A stretch of 64,000 nt of DNA from Haladaptatus caseinilyticus. Lineage in GTDB: Archaea; Halobacteriota; Halobacteria; Halobacteriales; Haladaptataceae. Below are positions 9,137 through 18,178 of this stretch, piece after piece. Location: contig NZ_CP111036.1 of NCBI RefSeq assembly GCF_026248685.1, forward strand, positions 682,001 to 746,000, in the 5' to 3' direction. Position 1 is the first letter of the stretch, and each line of letters starts with the position of its first letter. The notes below the pieces were generated by a model. The model was not told the origin of the DNA. It saw nothing but the letters and a program-made list of their open reading frames with translations, and did not search any database. Both the position numbers and the translations under genes were made by a program.

Positions 9137-9862
9137 TCAGTAGTTCCGTCCGGCGAGTTTCGTCAGAAACGCGTCGAGTACTTTCTGCTCACCCTTCCGG
9201 AGATGTTCGAGGAAGGTCGGGCCGCTGATACCGAAATTCTCGGCGATATCGTTTGCCGATATCTCGCGTGGCCAATTGTAGTAGCCGGCATCGTGTGCTT
9301 CGAAGAGACACTCCGTCTGCCGGGTCGATAGCGAGTCGTAGATCTGATCGCTGGTGTCGGCAAATTCGACGTTATCTCGGGGGTTTACCTCCTGTATCGC
9401 TTCCAGTGTGATATCGTACTCCCCTTCCATTCTGGCGAACACGGCTTCGAGTCGGTCGGAGCGCACGAGGACTGTCCAGTGTTCGTATCCACCGGTGATA
9501 TGAACCGGTTCGATGGGCATGAACTCCGAATTGACGATTTCGGGGACGATGCTCGATGCGCGTTGATACGTGACGACGATACGGGCACGGCTCCCACCGT
9601 CCTTTAGAATGGCGGTGCTCTCGACCACGCGGTGGGCGTCGATGGCTTCGACCAGCGTTTCGATATCGTGGTCACCCTCGGAAACGAGGATGAAATCCCC
9701 CTTGACCGTCTCGTCGGTCGGGTAGAGCGACTTTTCCAGAATGTGTGTTCCATCGAACTCCTCGGTCACTTCGAGGGTCCAACAGCCCGGATGCCACAGT
9801 TTGAGTTCGACCTGTCGATGTGAAGTCCCATCGTGTTGGTCTCTGACGTGGATAACACTCAT
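9137..9862 (-). CDS. Bacterio-opsin-activator-like HTH_10 transcriptional regulator
   Basis: 241-residue DNA-binding protein. The C-terminal 55 residues form the haloarchaeal HTH_10 domain, starting LSTRQTECLFEAHDAGYY and continuing through the recognition helix (NDIAENFGISGPTFLEHLRKGEQKVL). The first 180 residues are a sensor-like domain of the kind found in Bat/DmsR-type regulators (VELKLWHPGCWTLEVTEE). It precedes the S9-M55 peptidase pair by 75 bases on the same strand and may control it. The ligand is unknown. An AT-rich tract at about 9888-9899 is placed where a TATA box would be. Confidence 0.82.
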   Translation of the reverse strand: MSVIHVRDQHDGTSHRQVELKLWHPGCWTLEVTEEFDGTHILEKSLYPTDETVKGDFILVSEGDHDIETLVEAIDAHRVVESTAILKDGGSRARIVVTYQRASSIVPEIVNSEFMPIEPVHITGGYEHWTVLVRSDRLEAVFARMEGEYDITLEAIQEVNPRDNVEFADTSDQIYDSLSTRQTECLFEAHDAGYYNWPREISANDIAENFGISGPTFLEHLRKGEQKVLDAFLTKLAGRNY

Positions 9863-9914
9863 GATACGTGGTCACACCACTCAGTGAAAAATTTGTATAC
9901 TTTTCAACGTACAT

Positions 9915-10106
9915 TTAGCGCTGGGCGGCCCAAACCGCGGTCGCACCGAGCAGAATCGCCGGAACCAGCGGTACGACGATGTATGCGAACTTGAACGGGA
10001 GATACGGCGGATTGATGTAGATGAGCAGTGGCGCGATGATGAACGCCAGTACCATCACTGCAACCAAAACCCATCCACTTCGTCCGAACTCCCTGTTTTC
10101 AGCCAT
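9915..10106 (-). CDS. Small membrane protein with two helices
   Basis: 63-residue protein with two predicted membrane segments (WVLVAVMVLAFIIAPLLIYI and IVVPLVPAILLGATAVWAA) joined by a PPYLPF loop. The ATG at 10106 shares one base with the stop of the upstream dehydrogenase gene (TGATG), so the two are probably co-translated. Similar short proteins occur next to metabolic genes in haloarchaea, but no function can be assigned from the sequence. Confidence 0.7.
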   Translation of the reverse strand: MAENREFGRSGWVLVAVMVLAFIIAPLLIYINPPYLPFKFAYIVVPLVPAILLGATAVWAAQR

Positions 10107-11146
10107 CACAGTTCGCTATCCGGTTTGACGACGACTTTTCCAAACCCATCGCGGTTCTCGAGTAGTTCGTGAGCGCGTGCCGTCTCGCTCATCGGAAGCA
10201 CCGCTCGAATCGCGGGTTCGAAGGTACCGTCCCAGACCAGTTCCATCACGTCGTCCGCCTCGCCGTGGGATGCCATCGTGGAACCGATGACCGAGAGCTG
10301 ATTCCAGAAGATGCGGTTGATGTCGGTTTCCGGTCGTCCGCCCGTCGTCGCACCGCAGGTGAGAACCCGTCCGCCCTTGGCCAGACTCTTTAGGGAATCC
10401 TGCCATGTGGCCGCACCGATGTGGTCTACCACCACATCGACGCCGCGTTTGCCAGTTAGTTCACGAATTTGGTGGGCGAAGTCGTCGTCCTCATAGTTGA
10501 TGGCGTAGTCCGCACCGAGTTCGTGAGCGTGGTCGAGTTTTTCCTCGCTACTTCCCGTGGCATACACCGTCGCACCTGCGTAGTCGGCGATTTGAACGGC
10601 GGCGTGGCCGACGCCGCCGGACGCGCCGAGGACCAGCACGTCCTCACCGGGTCGAACGTCGCCACGCGTGAGAAGCATGCGCCACGCAGTTTGGAAGACG
10701 AGTGGCGCGGCGGCAGCAGTCTCCCACGAAACGTCCTCCGGGACCGGGAGCAGATTGTCCTCTGGAATCGCGGCGAGTTCGCTGTGAACGCCGCGAATGT
10801 GCTCGCCGATGATATGGTATTTGACACACAGCGAATGTTCGCCGTGGCGGCAGTACTCGCAGTTTCCGCAACTGACGCCCGCCGAGAGGGCGACGCGGTC
10901 GCCGGGCTCGAATCGGGTTACGCCCTCGCCGACCTCGATGACTTCGCCCGCACCGTCACTGCCGGGGACGTGTGGCATATCGAGCGTGAGTCCGGGCAAC
11001 CCACGTCGCGTCCACACGTCCAAGTGGTTCAGCGCGCCCGCCTTCATATCGACGAGAACTTCGTCGCGCGCAGGTTCCGGGTCGGGGAACTCCGCGTAGT
11101 CGATAACCTCCGTCCCGCCGTGTCCTTCGAACTGGACGGCTTTCAT
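10106..11146 (-). CDS. Zinc-type alcohol dehydrogenase / quinone oxidoreductase family protein
   Basis: 346-residue medium-chain dehydrogenase. The N-terminal catalytic domain contains the structural-zinc cysteines (SCGNCEYCRHGEHSLC) and the family motif GSDGAGEVIEVG; the nucleotide-binding Rossmann domain has VLVLGASGGVGHAAVQIA, which lacks the usual acidic residue preference for NAD and could use NADPH. The catalytic-zinc cysteine of true alcohol dehydrogenases is replaced (LNHLDVWTRRGLPG has no C), which points to an enoyl/quinone reductase activity rather than alcohol oxidation. Substrate unknown. Confidence 0.88.
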   Translation of the reverse strand: MKAVQFEGHGGTEVIDYAEFPDPEPARDEVLVDMKAGALNHLDVWTRRGLPGLTLDMPHVPGSDGAGEVIEVGEGVTRFEPGDRVALSAGVSCGNCEYCRHGEHSLCVKYHIIGEHIRGVHSELAAIPEDNLLPVPEDVSWETAAAAPLVFQTAWRMLLTRGDVRPGEDVLVLGASGGVGHAAVQIADYAGATVYATGSSEEKLDHAHELGADYAINYEDDDFAHQIRELTGKRGVDVVVDHIGAATWQDSLKSLAKGGRVLTCGATTGGRPETDINRIFWNQLSVIGSTMASHGEADDVMELVWDGTFEPAIRAVLPMSETARAHELLENRDGFGKVVVKPDSEL

Positions 11147-11232
11147 GTACAGTTGGTTAGAGGGGAGGCGTAAAACTGTAACTCAACGGATTCGCCGACG
11201 ACTTTTAGGAAGCGCAACGGGAAAGAACGGCC

Positions 11233-11850
11233 ATGGTCGATCTTCAGTCACGTGACACACGCCGGGCATCGACGGACGACGAAGACGAGGAAGTGGGGGA
11301 CGAATCGAATACGGGGAAGGACGGGAACCACCACGACGACCAGCGGCACGAACACGACCATCACGCACACGACGTAGACGAACTCGGGTTTGGCGTCGTC
11401 ACCGTCTCGTCCTCGCGTTCGCTCGACGAGGACCCCGCGGGAGATGCCATCGCCGAACTGGTCGAAAGCGAAGGGCACGACTTGGTGACCCGTGAATTAG
11501 TCGCGGACGATTACGATTCAGTACAAAAAACAGTGGATAACCTCGTCGGCAGAAAGGACGTCGATGTGGTCGTGACGACCGGTGGAACCGGCGTCACGCC
11601 CGACGACGTGACCGTCGAGGCGGTAACACCGCTCCTCGAAAAGGAACTTCCGGGATTCGGTGAACTGTTCCGCACCCTCTCCTACGACGAAATCGGGACG
11701 AAAGTCGTCGGGACGAGAACGACAGCAGGTGTCGTCGATGGTGTCATCGTCTGTTGTCTTCCCGGGAGCGAAAACGCGGTTCGCCTCGGTACCGACGAAA
11801 TCCTCCTGCCGGAAGTAGGTCACCTCGTCGGACTCTCCGGACGGGAGTAG
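11233..11850 (+). CDS. moaB: Molybdenum cofactor biosynthesis protein MoaB/MogA with His-rich N-terminus
   Basis: 205 residues. The last 155 form a MoCF-binding domain that adenylylates molybdopterin: TTGGTGVTPDD (residues about 115-125) and the late CCLPGSENAV block are diagnostic. The first 50 residues are a low-complexity tail of Asp, Glu and especially His (eleven histidines, HHDDQRHEHDHHAHD), predicted to be disordered and possibly metal-binding; acidic His-rich tails of this kind occur in haloarchaeal MoaB. If the tail is not translated, a later start would be needed, but none is obvious. Confidence 0.88.
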   Translation: MVDLQSRDTRRASTDDEDEEVGDESNTGKDGNHHDDQRHEHDHHAHDVDELGFGVVTVSSSRSLDEDPAGDAIAELVESEGHDLVTRELVADDYDSVQKTVDNLVGRKDVDVVVTTGGTGVTPDDVTVEAVTPLLEKELPGFGELFRTLSYDEIGTKVVGTRTTAGVVDGVIVCCLPGSENAVRLGTDEILLPEVGHLVGLSGRE

Positions 11851-11860
11851 GGATGGAATC

Positions 11861-12667
11861 TTAGAGACGAAGCGGTTCCGCCACTTCCCATCGAGAAGTG
11901 AACTGGCTGTTCACGTTCGCGGCGAACTCCGGATCCTTGAGGTCGATCATGGCGAACGCTTCGCCCGGTGAGAGGGGGTTTGCGACCTCGATACACACCT
12001 CTATTTCGTCGATGAGATTGAACGTCCCATCGAGTTTCGAGGTCGTCCGCACGGAGAATTTCGGATGGTCGGAGAGGGTGGTCGCGTATCGGTCACCGAC
12101 GCTCGGCGGCAACGTGCGGACGAGTTCCGGCGACATGAGCACCGAGACTTCGACGTCACGGGAGAGGGCTTGCTCGATATGTTTGGTGACGGTTTCACCG
12201 ACATCACCGATGTCGAACGTCGGCGACACACGACCAGCAACCATGACAATGCGATCCTCGGCGGCGTCCAACCGTTCGATCAGCAGTTCGAGTGATTCTT
12301 CCGGGCCGACTGCCGCCGTCCAAAATCCTTCCTCGATGGGCGGTTCCGTGTTGTCGAGTTCCGTTCCCAACTCATCGACGATGTCCTCGTACTGCTCCGC
12401 TTTCGCGTCCAGTTCCTGCAGTTTGTCGTCCAGCAGTCGGTCGAGCGCGGTTCCCGGTTCGACGGCGACGTACTTTTTCGGACGACTCGCGCTCTGACTG
12501 CGGACGAGGTTGTGCGTCTCCAAACTGTTGAGGACGTCGTATATTCGACCCATCGGAACTTCACTCGCGCGCGAAAGCTCCTTCGCCGTGGTCGGACCGG
12601 TGTTCAACAGTGCCCGATACGCCCGCGCTTCGTATTCGGAGAGGCCTAAATCGCGGAGACTTGCCAT
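11861..12667 (-). CDS. TrmB family transcriptional regulator
   Basis: 268 residues. A winged helix (LGLSEYEARAYRALL, then TAKELSRASEVPMGRIYDVL) is followed by a coiled coil (residues about 75-105) and a TrmB-type C-terminal domain that in relatives binds sugars or other small effectors. The start at 12667 (MASLRDLGLSEYE) is chosen because a TATA box lies at about 12688-12697, 26 bases upstream, so this ATG would open a leaderless transcript; an in-frame ATG at 12679 would fall inside the promoter. The target genes are not evident; it converges on moaB. Confidence 0.85.
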   Translation of the reverse strand: MASLRDLGLSEYEARAYRALLNTGPTTAKELSRASEVPMGRIYDVLNSLETHNLVRSQSASRPKKYVAVEPGTALDRLLDDKLQELDAKAEQYEDIVDELGTELDNTEPPIEEGFWTAAVGPEESLELLIERLDAAEDRIVMVAGRVSPTFDIGDVGETVTKHIEQALSRDVEVSVLMSPELVRTLPPSVGDRYATTLSDHPKFSVRTTSKLDGTFNLIDEIEVCIEVANPLSPGEAFAMIDLKDPEFAANVNSQFTSRWEVAEPLRL

Positions 12668-12686
12668 ATCTGTTGACATTACGCTA

Positions 12687-12698
12687 GCTCTATAAAAA
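12687..12698 (-). promoter_or_regulatory. TATA box of the TrmB regulator gene
   Basis: On the minus strand the sequence reads gtttttatagag. Its centre is about 26 bases before the ATG at 12667, the distance expected between a TATA box and the start of a leaderless archaeal transcript. This decides between the two possible starts of the gene. Confidence 0.6.
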
Positions 12699-12757
12699 CG
12701 CTACGTGCGTTCGCCGAGATTTTAACCGCATGCTCGTTTTTATCTACTGATTGCATT

Positions 12758-14428
12758 TTAAAACAAATCCGCTGCGAGTTCGTTCAGTTCGGCAGGTGTG
12801 CTCGCCGGGTCGGATACCGTGTCTTCTGCAACGAGGTAGGCGTGTCCATCCTCGAATTCGCCGTCCGCGTTCGGGACGACAACTTTCTCGTGGTCCGCAA
12901 TCCGGAGTGCAGCGCGATGAAGGTCGGATCCGGACGGCGTAGCGACGACGATCGTGAGTGGTTGTCTACACACGCGCGATGCCGCGGTTCCGTAGCCAGC
13001 AACCTGAACACCGATTCGGTCCGCCGCGCCGGCAAAAGCACCGAGTGCCTCCGCTGCCGTCTCCTCGTATCGTGGGTCGTCGGTGAGAACTGAGAGGTCC
13101 ACCAGTGCGTCGGCGAGCGCCGCGTTTCCATCGACGGGACGGAGCGGCCGGTCGAGCAGTCCAGGCCCTTCGATCGGTCCGTCGACGAACGCGCCGTCGT
13201 CCTGCTGAAGCGTATCGATCGTGTAGTCGGTGACTTCGCACGCAGTGTCGAGGTAGCCGGAATTCCCGTCGTCAGTTCCGTCTCCAAGTACTTGGGCGGC
13301 GGTGGTGAACGCACGAACGACGTACGCCTGGTCGGCGAGCAGTCCGGATTCGCCCCCCTCGATTTCGTCACTCTCGTCGCCGTCTCGATAGTGGGCGACG
13401 GCACCGTCATCGATGAGCGAATCGAGAAAGTCGAGAGTTCGTTCGGCGTAGCGACGAGCGTGGTCGTCGTCAGTGTAGGCCGCAAACGTCAGTAAGGCAT
13501 CCGCTGCCAGCGCGTTCCAGTCGGCGAAGGCGGTCGAATCGATGGCCGGGGCGTCTTCGCTCTCGCGGTCGCTCGCATCACCATCGTAGTATCCATCGCC
13601 GGGTTGCTGGCTTCCACCGAAGGCCTCGCCGTTCCAGAGCGTCGTCGTCAGATATTCGATCGTTTTCTCGGCGGGGTCGCGGTAGCGTTCCTCGCCCGTG
13701 TACAGGTAGGCGTTCGCGTATGCGCGCACGAGTGCGGCGTTTGCGTCGAGCACTTTTTCGTGATGAACGTCGTTCCAGTCGCGAGTTCCCGCGTAGCGGA
13801 AGAATCCACCCTCGTAGTCGTCGAAAAGGTTCGCCGTGATCGGCGACAAGGTGGCGAGTGCGCGCTCCCGGTCTCGTTTCAGCGCGAATTCGACGGTCCG
13901 AGGGAGCGGGAACTTCGCATCGTCACCCCATCCGCCATGTGTCGCGTCGAATCGGTCCTCGACCTGTCCGACCAGGAGGCGCTCGATTTCCTCGGTTACG
14001 TCGTCAGCGGGCGGGTTTTGGTCGCGTACGTTTCGCGGCACCTGTGCCGCTTCTCGCCCTTTGTGTTTCCAGAGGTCGCGAACCTGCCCGACGACCTGTC
14101 GCATCGTGTCGTGGTCGAGGAAGGTCGCACCGGTCAGATGTTCGCCTTCCGGCGTGAGGAAGACCGTCGTCGGGAATCCGCCCATGTTGTATCGCTCGCG
14201 AACGCGGGGATGTCGGTCGATATCCACTCGGACCGGGACGAACGAGTCGTTGACGTTCGCCGCCAACGTCGGTATCGAATACGTCGTCTCGTCCATCTCG
14301 TGACACCACGAACACCACCGCGCGGAGAGGGACAGGAGGACGGGTTTGTTCTCGTCTTGCGCCTCGGAAAAGGCGTCCGAACCCCACTCTCGCCACTCGA
14401 TCTTCGTTCCTTTCGCGGACTCGTCCAT
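12758..14428 (-). CDS. DUF255 thioredoxin-domain protein (YyaL/SPATA20 family)
   Basis: 556 residues. The N-terminal 150 residues are a thioredoxin-like domain with the family's CSWCHEM motif (residues 37-43 from the chosen start) and GGFPTTVFLTPEG. The rest is a six-hairpin-like helical domain similar to N-acylglucosamine epimerases, with segments such as NAALVRAYANAYLYTGEERY and NALAADALLTFA. It is shorter than bacterial YyaL (about 680). The start at 14428 gives the conserved IEWREWGSDAF beginning; upstream in-frame sequence is not family-like. Biochemical role is not established for the family. Confidence 0.87.
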   Translation of the reverse strand: MDESAKGTKIEWREWGSDAFSEAQDENKPVLLSLSARWCSWCHEMDETTYSIPTLAANVNDSFVPVRVDIDRHPRVRERYNMGGFPTTVFLTPEGEHLTGATFLDHDTMRQVVGQVRDLWKHKGREAAQVPRNVRDQNPPADDVTEEIERLLVGQVEDRFDATHGGWGDDAKFPLPRTVEFALKRDRERALATLSPITANLFDDYEGGFFRYAGTRDWNDVHHEKVLDANAALVRAYANAYLYTGEERYRDPAEKTIEYLTTTLWNGEAFGGSQQPGDGYYDGDASDRESEDAPAIDSTAFADWNALAADALLTFAAYTDDDHARRYAERTLDFLDSLIDDGAVAHYRDGDESDEIEGGESGLLADQAYVVRAFTTAAQVLGDGTDDGNSGYLDTACEVTDYTIDTLQQDDGAFVDGPIEGPGLLDRPLRPVDGNAALADALVDLSVLTDDPRYEETAAEALGAFAGAADRIGVQVAGYGTAASRVCRQPLTIVVATPSGSDLHRAALRIADHEKVVVPNADGEFEDGHAYLVAEDTVSDPASTPAELNELAADLF

Positions 14429-14696
14429 GCGCGGGGGTTTGGGATGGACGGGGAAGTGATTTCGGAATCGCGCGCTTGGGGGAGACGGTTTCGAAGGGTA
14501 TCGCCAGGACTGTTGACTTGTGGGAGTTCGCAAGGCGAGATTCACGTGAAACGGTGAGCGGTTCGATCGGTACGACTCAAATAACGTGCGTTCGGGCGTG
14601 CAACCTCGAAGGTCGTCGCTGTATCACCCTCGTTGCCGTCGTCGGTGTATCAACAGTCGAGCACGGAAAAAAACTGTCCGCGACTCCTCGGCGTCG

Positions 14697-15218
14697 TTAT
14701 TCGTCGTGAACTTCGATCGACTCGAGCACGACGTCGCTCTTCGGTTTGTCCTGTCGGTCCGTGTCCACGGAGCCGATTTCCGTGACGACATCCATGCCGT
14801 CGATGACTTCGCCGAAGACGGAGTGTTTGTTGTCGAGGTGCGGCGTCGGGGCGAGCGTGATGAAGAACTGCGAGCCGTTGGTGTTCGGGCCGGAGTTCGC
14901 CATCGAGAGGATGCCCTCGCTGTCGTGTTTGAGTTCGGGGTGGAACTCGTCGTCGAACTGGTAGCCGGGACCGCCGCGGCCGGTTCCGGTCGGGTCGCCG
15001 CCCTGAATCATGAAGTCGTCGATGACGCGGTGGAAGAGCACGTCGTCGTAGAGGGGTTCGCCGGAGACTTTGTCGCCGGATTTCGGGTCGGTCCAGTCCC
15101 GGTCGCCCGTCGCGAGTCCGACGAAGTTCTGGACGGTGCGGGGTGCGCGCTCGTCGAACAGTCGTACCTCGATGTCGCCGTGGTTCGTGTGAAGCGTGGC
15201 TGTCAGGTCGTCTGCCAT
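14697..15218 (-). CDS. Peptidyl-prolyl cis-trans isomerase, cyclophilin type
   Basis: 173-residue cyclophilin, a folding helper that isomerises X-Pro bonds. Active-site segments are visible: [19 protein letters not shown] (catalytic Arg), [20 protein letters not shown] and [18 protein letters not shown]. There is an insertion of about 18 residues after NFVGLATG ([18 protein letters not shown]), as in many haloarchaeal members. The start at 15218 gives [20 protein letters not shown]; there is no signal peptide, so it acts in the cytoplasm. Confidence 0.93.
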   Translation of the reverse strand: MADDLTATLHTNHGDIEVRLFDERAPRTVQNFVGLATGDRDWTDPKSGDKVSGEPLYDDVLFHRVIDDFMIQGGDPTGTGRGGPGYQFDDEFHPELKHDSEGILSMANSGPNTNGSQFFITLAPTPHLDNKHSVFGEVIDGMDVVTEIGSVDTDRQDKPKSDVVLESIEVHDE

Positions 15219-15258
15219 AGACGAACCGTCTATCTCCAGGGGAAAAAAGCGTTCTATC

Positions 15259-15519
15259 CTATCTGCTCGCGGTCGTGTACAGCAATGGGGCGATAACCAG
15301 CAGTGCGACGCCGAGATAGGCGAAGTGGGCCGGTGCACCCATCGCCACGACGATGAGGAACAGCAGACCGAACAGGATGGTGTTCAACGACAGTACCTTC
15401 CGGGACTTTAGCGGAATCGCGGCCAGTAGTGAGAGCGCGAACAGGACGAAGACCGCCTGTCCCACGTTGTATTTGATGAGGAAGTCGTCGATGAGTGGGA
15501 GTGGGACGAACTCAAGCAT
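15259..15519 (-). CDS. Small haloarchaeal membrane protein with three helices
   Basis: 86 residues with three hydrophobic stretches ([44 protein letters not shown]). It lies 40 bases upstream of the cyclophilin gene on the same strand. I do not recognise a named family; the even spread of hydrophobic segments and the compact start support a real gene. Confidence 0.7.
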   Translation of the reverse strand: MLEFVPLPLIDDFLIKYNVGQAVFVLFALSLLAAIPLKSRKVLSLNTILFGLLFLIVVAMGAPAHFAYLGVALLVIAPLLYTTASR

Positions 15520-15560
15520 TCCTGTCCGTGAGTCGGTGTGAGTTCTCCTTTAAACTTCCG

Positions 15561-15773
15561 CTATGCCCCGCTCGATCCGGTCAGTTCCAGCGGTCTGACC
15601 CAGATGTACCAGATGAGAAGCGCGGCGGTGAGATAGCCCGTGTAGAAGACGGCAGTACCGACCAGCCCGTATCCCATCTCGGTCAACACGTATTTCGACA
15701 TCCCGGGGACGATGACACCGAGCGCCAGCGCCAGCCCGAATCGCACCTTTCCAGCCGCGTTCCCTGTGCTCAT
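15561..15773 (-). CDS. Small membrane protein with two helices
   Basis: 70 residues with two membrane segments (FGLALALGVIVPGMS and VFYTGYLTAALLIWYIWV). It sits 41 bases upstream of another small membrane protein gene on the same strand, so the two may form an operon with the cyclophilin gene. Function unknown. Confidence 0.65.
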   Translation of the reverse strand: MSTGNAAGKVRFGLALALGVIVPGMSKYVLTEMGYGLVGTAVFYTGYLTAALLIWYIWVRPLELTGSSGA

Positions 15774-15946
15774 ACCACCGCCTACGTATTCGACCCGGGT
15801 GAATCGCTCGGTTCGGGTTCAGCGAAATGGACACCCGTGGGAGTACGAAAATCAATGACCCGTCCGGCCGTGAAACGTTTCGAACATGGATCGCGACGGG
15901 ACGCTCGCCGGGATCCGTCACCTCCGTGGTCCGGAAAATAGACTAC

Positions 15947-17266
15947 TTATCGAGCGCGAACCGTCATCTCGACCGGGTCTTCGGGATGAATCGTGACAAA
16001 CGGAACCAGCGAGAGCGGCGTGTCGGATATTCGTTCGAACGCGAACCGACTTCCGAGCGTCGCCAACACGAGTTTTGCCTCACGCATGGCGAACCCGTCG
16101 CCGATGCATTTGCGCGTGCCACCGCCGAACGGGAAGTAGGCAAATTCGGGAAGGTCCCGGCGGAACTCGTTCGTCCATCGTTCCGGACGGAACGCTTCGG
16201 GGTCGTCGAAAAACCGTTCGTCTCGGTGGACGACCCACTGCGGCGTAGCGACGATGGTTCCGGCAGGAATATGAAATCCGGCGAGTTCATCGGCTTCCGC
16301 CGCCTGTCGATAAACGACGTAGGCGGGCGGGTAGAGGCGCATCGCCTCCATCACCACGGTCTCCAAATAATTCAGTTTCCCGAGGTCGGCGATGGTCGGG
16401 GACTCGTCGACTACCGAATCGAGTTCGTCGTGGAACGTTCGTTCCTTCTCGGGATGCCTCGACAGGAGATCCCAAGCGTACGTGAGGGTTAAGGCAGTCG
16501 TGTCGTGGCCCGCGAGCAACATCGTCATCATCTCGTTCCGGACCGATCCCTCGTCCAGTCGTCCGTCCGCCTCCTCTCCGAGAAGCGTTCCGAGCAAGTC
16601 GTCTTCCGAGCCGTGAACGTCGTGTTCTCTGCGAACTTCGCGAAGGATCCGGTCTAGGATCTCGACCGACCGGCGATAGCGAACGTTCCGCGGCGTCGGC
16701 ACCTCTTCGGGGACGAATCCCTGCGGGCCGGGGCGGAACCGCTCGCCGACCTCCAACAGTGCTTCGCGGATGGTTCGCTCCATCCCGTCGATTCGCGCAC
16801 CGAGCAAACTCTCGACGACGATTCGAAGGGTGAGTTCGGACATCTCGCGGTGGATATCTATGTGTTTGCCGTCGTGCCACGAATCCGCCAGCGTCTCCGT
16901 ATCGCGGACGATGATGTCGGCGTACTCGTTCAGTTTATCGCCGTAGAAGGACGGTTGCATGATTTTTCGCTGGCGCTGCCAGTGCTCCCCGTTGCTCGTC
17001 AGCAACCCATCGCCGAGCAGCCCGCCCAACCCTTCGTCGCCACCCAAACTCGGCTTGCGGTAGTTCGCCGCGTTCGTTACGAGAACGCGGCGAATGGCTT
17101 CGGGGTCGGTGACCTGATACACTTCCTGCGTATACACATCCATTCGAGCGACGTCGCCGTACTCGTCCGCGACACGTTCCATGAACCCCAGCGGGTCGTC
17201 GGCGTAGCGGAGACTCGACCCAAGAAACGGTACCCCCTCCGGCCCCGATGGCACTCGGCCTGCCAT
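15947..17266 (-). CDS. Cytochrome P450
   Basis: 439-residue haem monooxygenase. The haem-binding loop FGGGTRKCIGDGFA with its cysteine ligand is near residue 390, the I-helix oxygen-activation motif is AGHDTTA, and the K-helix ExxR is in EAMRLYPPA. No membrane anchor is seen, so it should be soluble. The start at 17266 (MAGRVPSGPEGVPFLGSSL) matches the proline-rich beginning of the family; the longer open frame upstream crosses the promoter of the divergent gene. Substrate and redox partner are not evident nearby. Confidence 0.92.
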   Translation of the reverse strand: MAGRVPSGPEGVPFLGSSLRYADDPLGFMERVADEYGDVARMDVYTQEVYQVTDPEAIRRVLVTNAANYRKPSLGGDEGLGGLLGDGLLTSNGEHWQRQRKIMQPSFYGDKLNEYADIIVRDTETLADSWHDGKHIDIHREMSELTLRIVVESLLGARIDGMERTIREALLEVGERFRPGPQGFVPEEVPTPRNVRYRRSVEILDRILREVRREHDVHGSEDDLLGTLLGEEADGRLDEGSVRNEMMTMLLAGHDTTALTLTYAWDLLSRHPEKERTFHDELDSVVDESPTIADLGKLNYLETVVMEAMRLYPPAYVVYRQAAEADELAGFHIPAGTIVATPQWVVHRDERFFDDPEAFRPERWTNEFRRDLPEFAYFPFGGGTRKCIGDGFAMREAKLVLATLGSRFAFERISDTPLSLVPFVTIHPEDPVEMTVRAR

Positions 17267-17318
17267 GTGAGACAGTAGGTCGCAGACGGTAAGAACCCTC
17301 GCCCAACGGGTGACAGTG

Positions 17319-17330
17319 ATTTTATACTTC
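17319..17330 (+). promoter_or_regulatory. TATA box of the SHOCT protein gene
   Basis: attttatacttc, centred about 24 bases before the ATG at 17348, so the transcript is probably leaderless or nearly so. Confidence 0.55.
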
Positions 17331-17347
17331 GTGGAGAAGAGAAGAAC

Positions 17348-17734
17348 ATGGACAGCAGTCACCGATCGCTTGAGAGGCAAATTCCACCGATTGTCACGCT
17401 TCTCGTCCTCGGTTTCGGATTGACAGCGCTGTTTCTCGGGTATGAGTGGTTCTGGATGGTGTTCGCCCTCGGGTTCGCCGTAGTACTCCCCATTTTGACT
17501 ATTCTCTCCAACGCAGTGTTCGGGTGGGAAAGCGAGAGCGAACGGCGAGAAGACGAACCGAAATCGGAACCGGTGGACGAACAGCAGGATGCCCTCGACA
17601 TACTTCGAAGCCGATACGCGAGCGGCAAAATCGACGAAGGTGAGTTCGAGCGTCGGGTTGACCTGCTGCTGGAGAACGAGACCGTCGAGGACGTGAAAGC
17701 ACAGAGAACGCGGAACGAACGCGAATTGAGTTGA
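17348..17734 (+). CDS. SHOCT-domain membrane protein
   Basis: 128 residues: two N-terminal membrane helices (IPPIVTLLVLGFGLTALFLG and WFWMVFALGFAVVLPILTIL), an acidic linker, then a SHOCT short C-terminal domain (DALDILRSRYASGKIDEGEF, continuing to LLE). SHOCT segments are found at protein ends and are thought to mediate assembly. It is divergent from the P450 gene. Function unknown. Confidence 0.82.
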   Translation: MDSSHRSLERQIPPIVTLLVLGFGLTALFLGYEWFWMVFALGFAVVLPILTILSNAVFGWESESERREDEPKSEPVDEQQDALDILRSRYASGKIDEGEFERRVDLLLENETVEDVKAQRTRNERELS

Positions 17735-17961
17735 GATGCAACTGGCTAGAAAGTCTATGCCGTCGTCCCGACTCCGACGAACTGCCGAAGCGACGTGAGA
17801 TTGGTTTCTGGCTCTCCCCTCTCGGTTGACCTCGCTGGATGTGTCGGTTCGGTCGGGATCGGAACTGAGGCTGCCACGAAAGGGACAGCAGAAACGACGA
17901 CTTCGACTCCTCCCTCATAACTCGCCACAATCCATTTGGTCCTCTCACCCGACTGTAATCC
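17735..17961 (+). other. Gene-free spacer
   Basis: About 227 bases between the SHOCT gene and a small membrane protein ORF. No gene, tRNA or convincing repeat was seen. Confidence 0.4.
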
Positions 17962-18084
17962 ATGGAACAAGAACGAAAACGGCCGGAGTGGCGCGAACTG
18001 GCGAAGCACGTTTTGACGGGGGTTGCACTCCTCACGTTCGTTTGGTTGATTCGAAGACTCCAAGGCGAACCCACCGACGGGTAG
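17962..18084 (+). CDS. 40-residue single-pass membrane microprotein
   Basis: Short ORF starting MEQERKRPEWRELAKH, followed by one hydrophobic helix (VLTGVALLTFVWLI) and a basic/polar end (RRLQGEPTDG). The charged N-terminus, clean single helix and haloarchaeal codon use support a real small gene, but nothing else confirms it. It has no recognised relatives by eye. Confidence 0.45.
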   Translation: MEQERKRPEWRELAKHVLTGVALLTFVWLIRRLQGEPTDG

Positions 18085-18178
18085 CGGTTCGAGGCCAAAG
18101 ACTCAGATTCACCGACACGTATACGATGACGACGAGCGTACCATTGTTCGCGTCGCTGTCGTGACGTGGGATGGGAAA

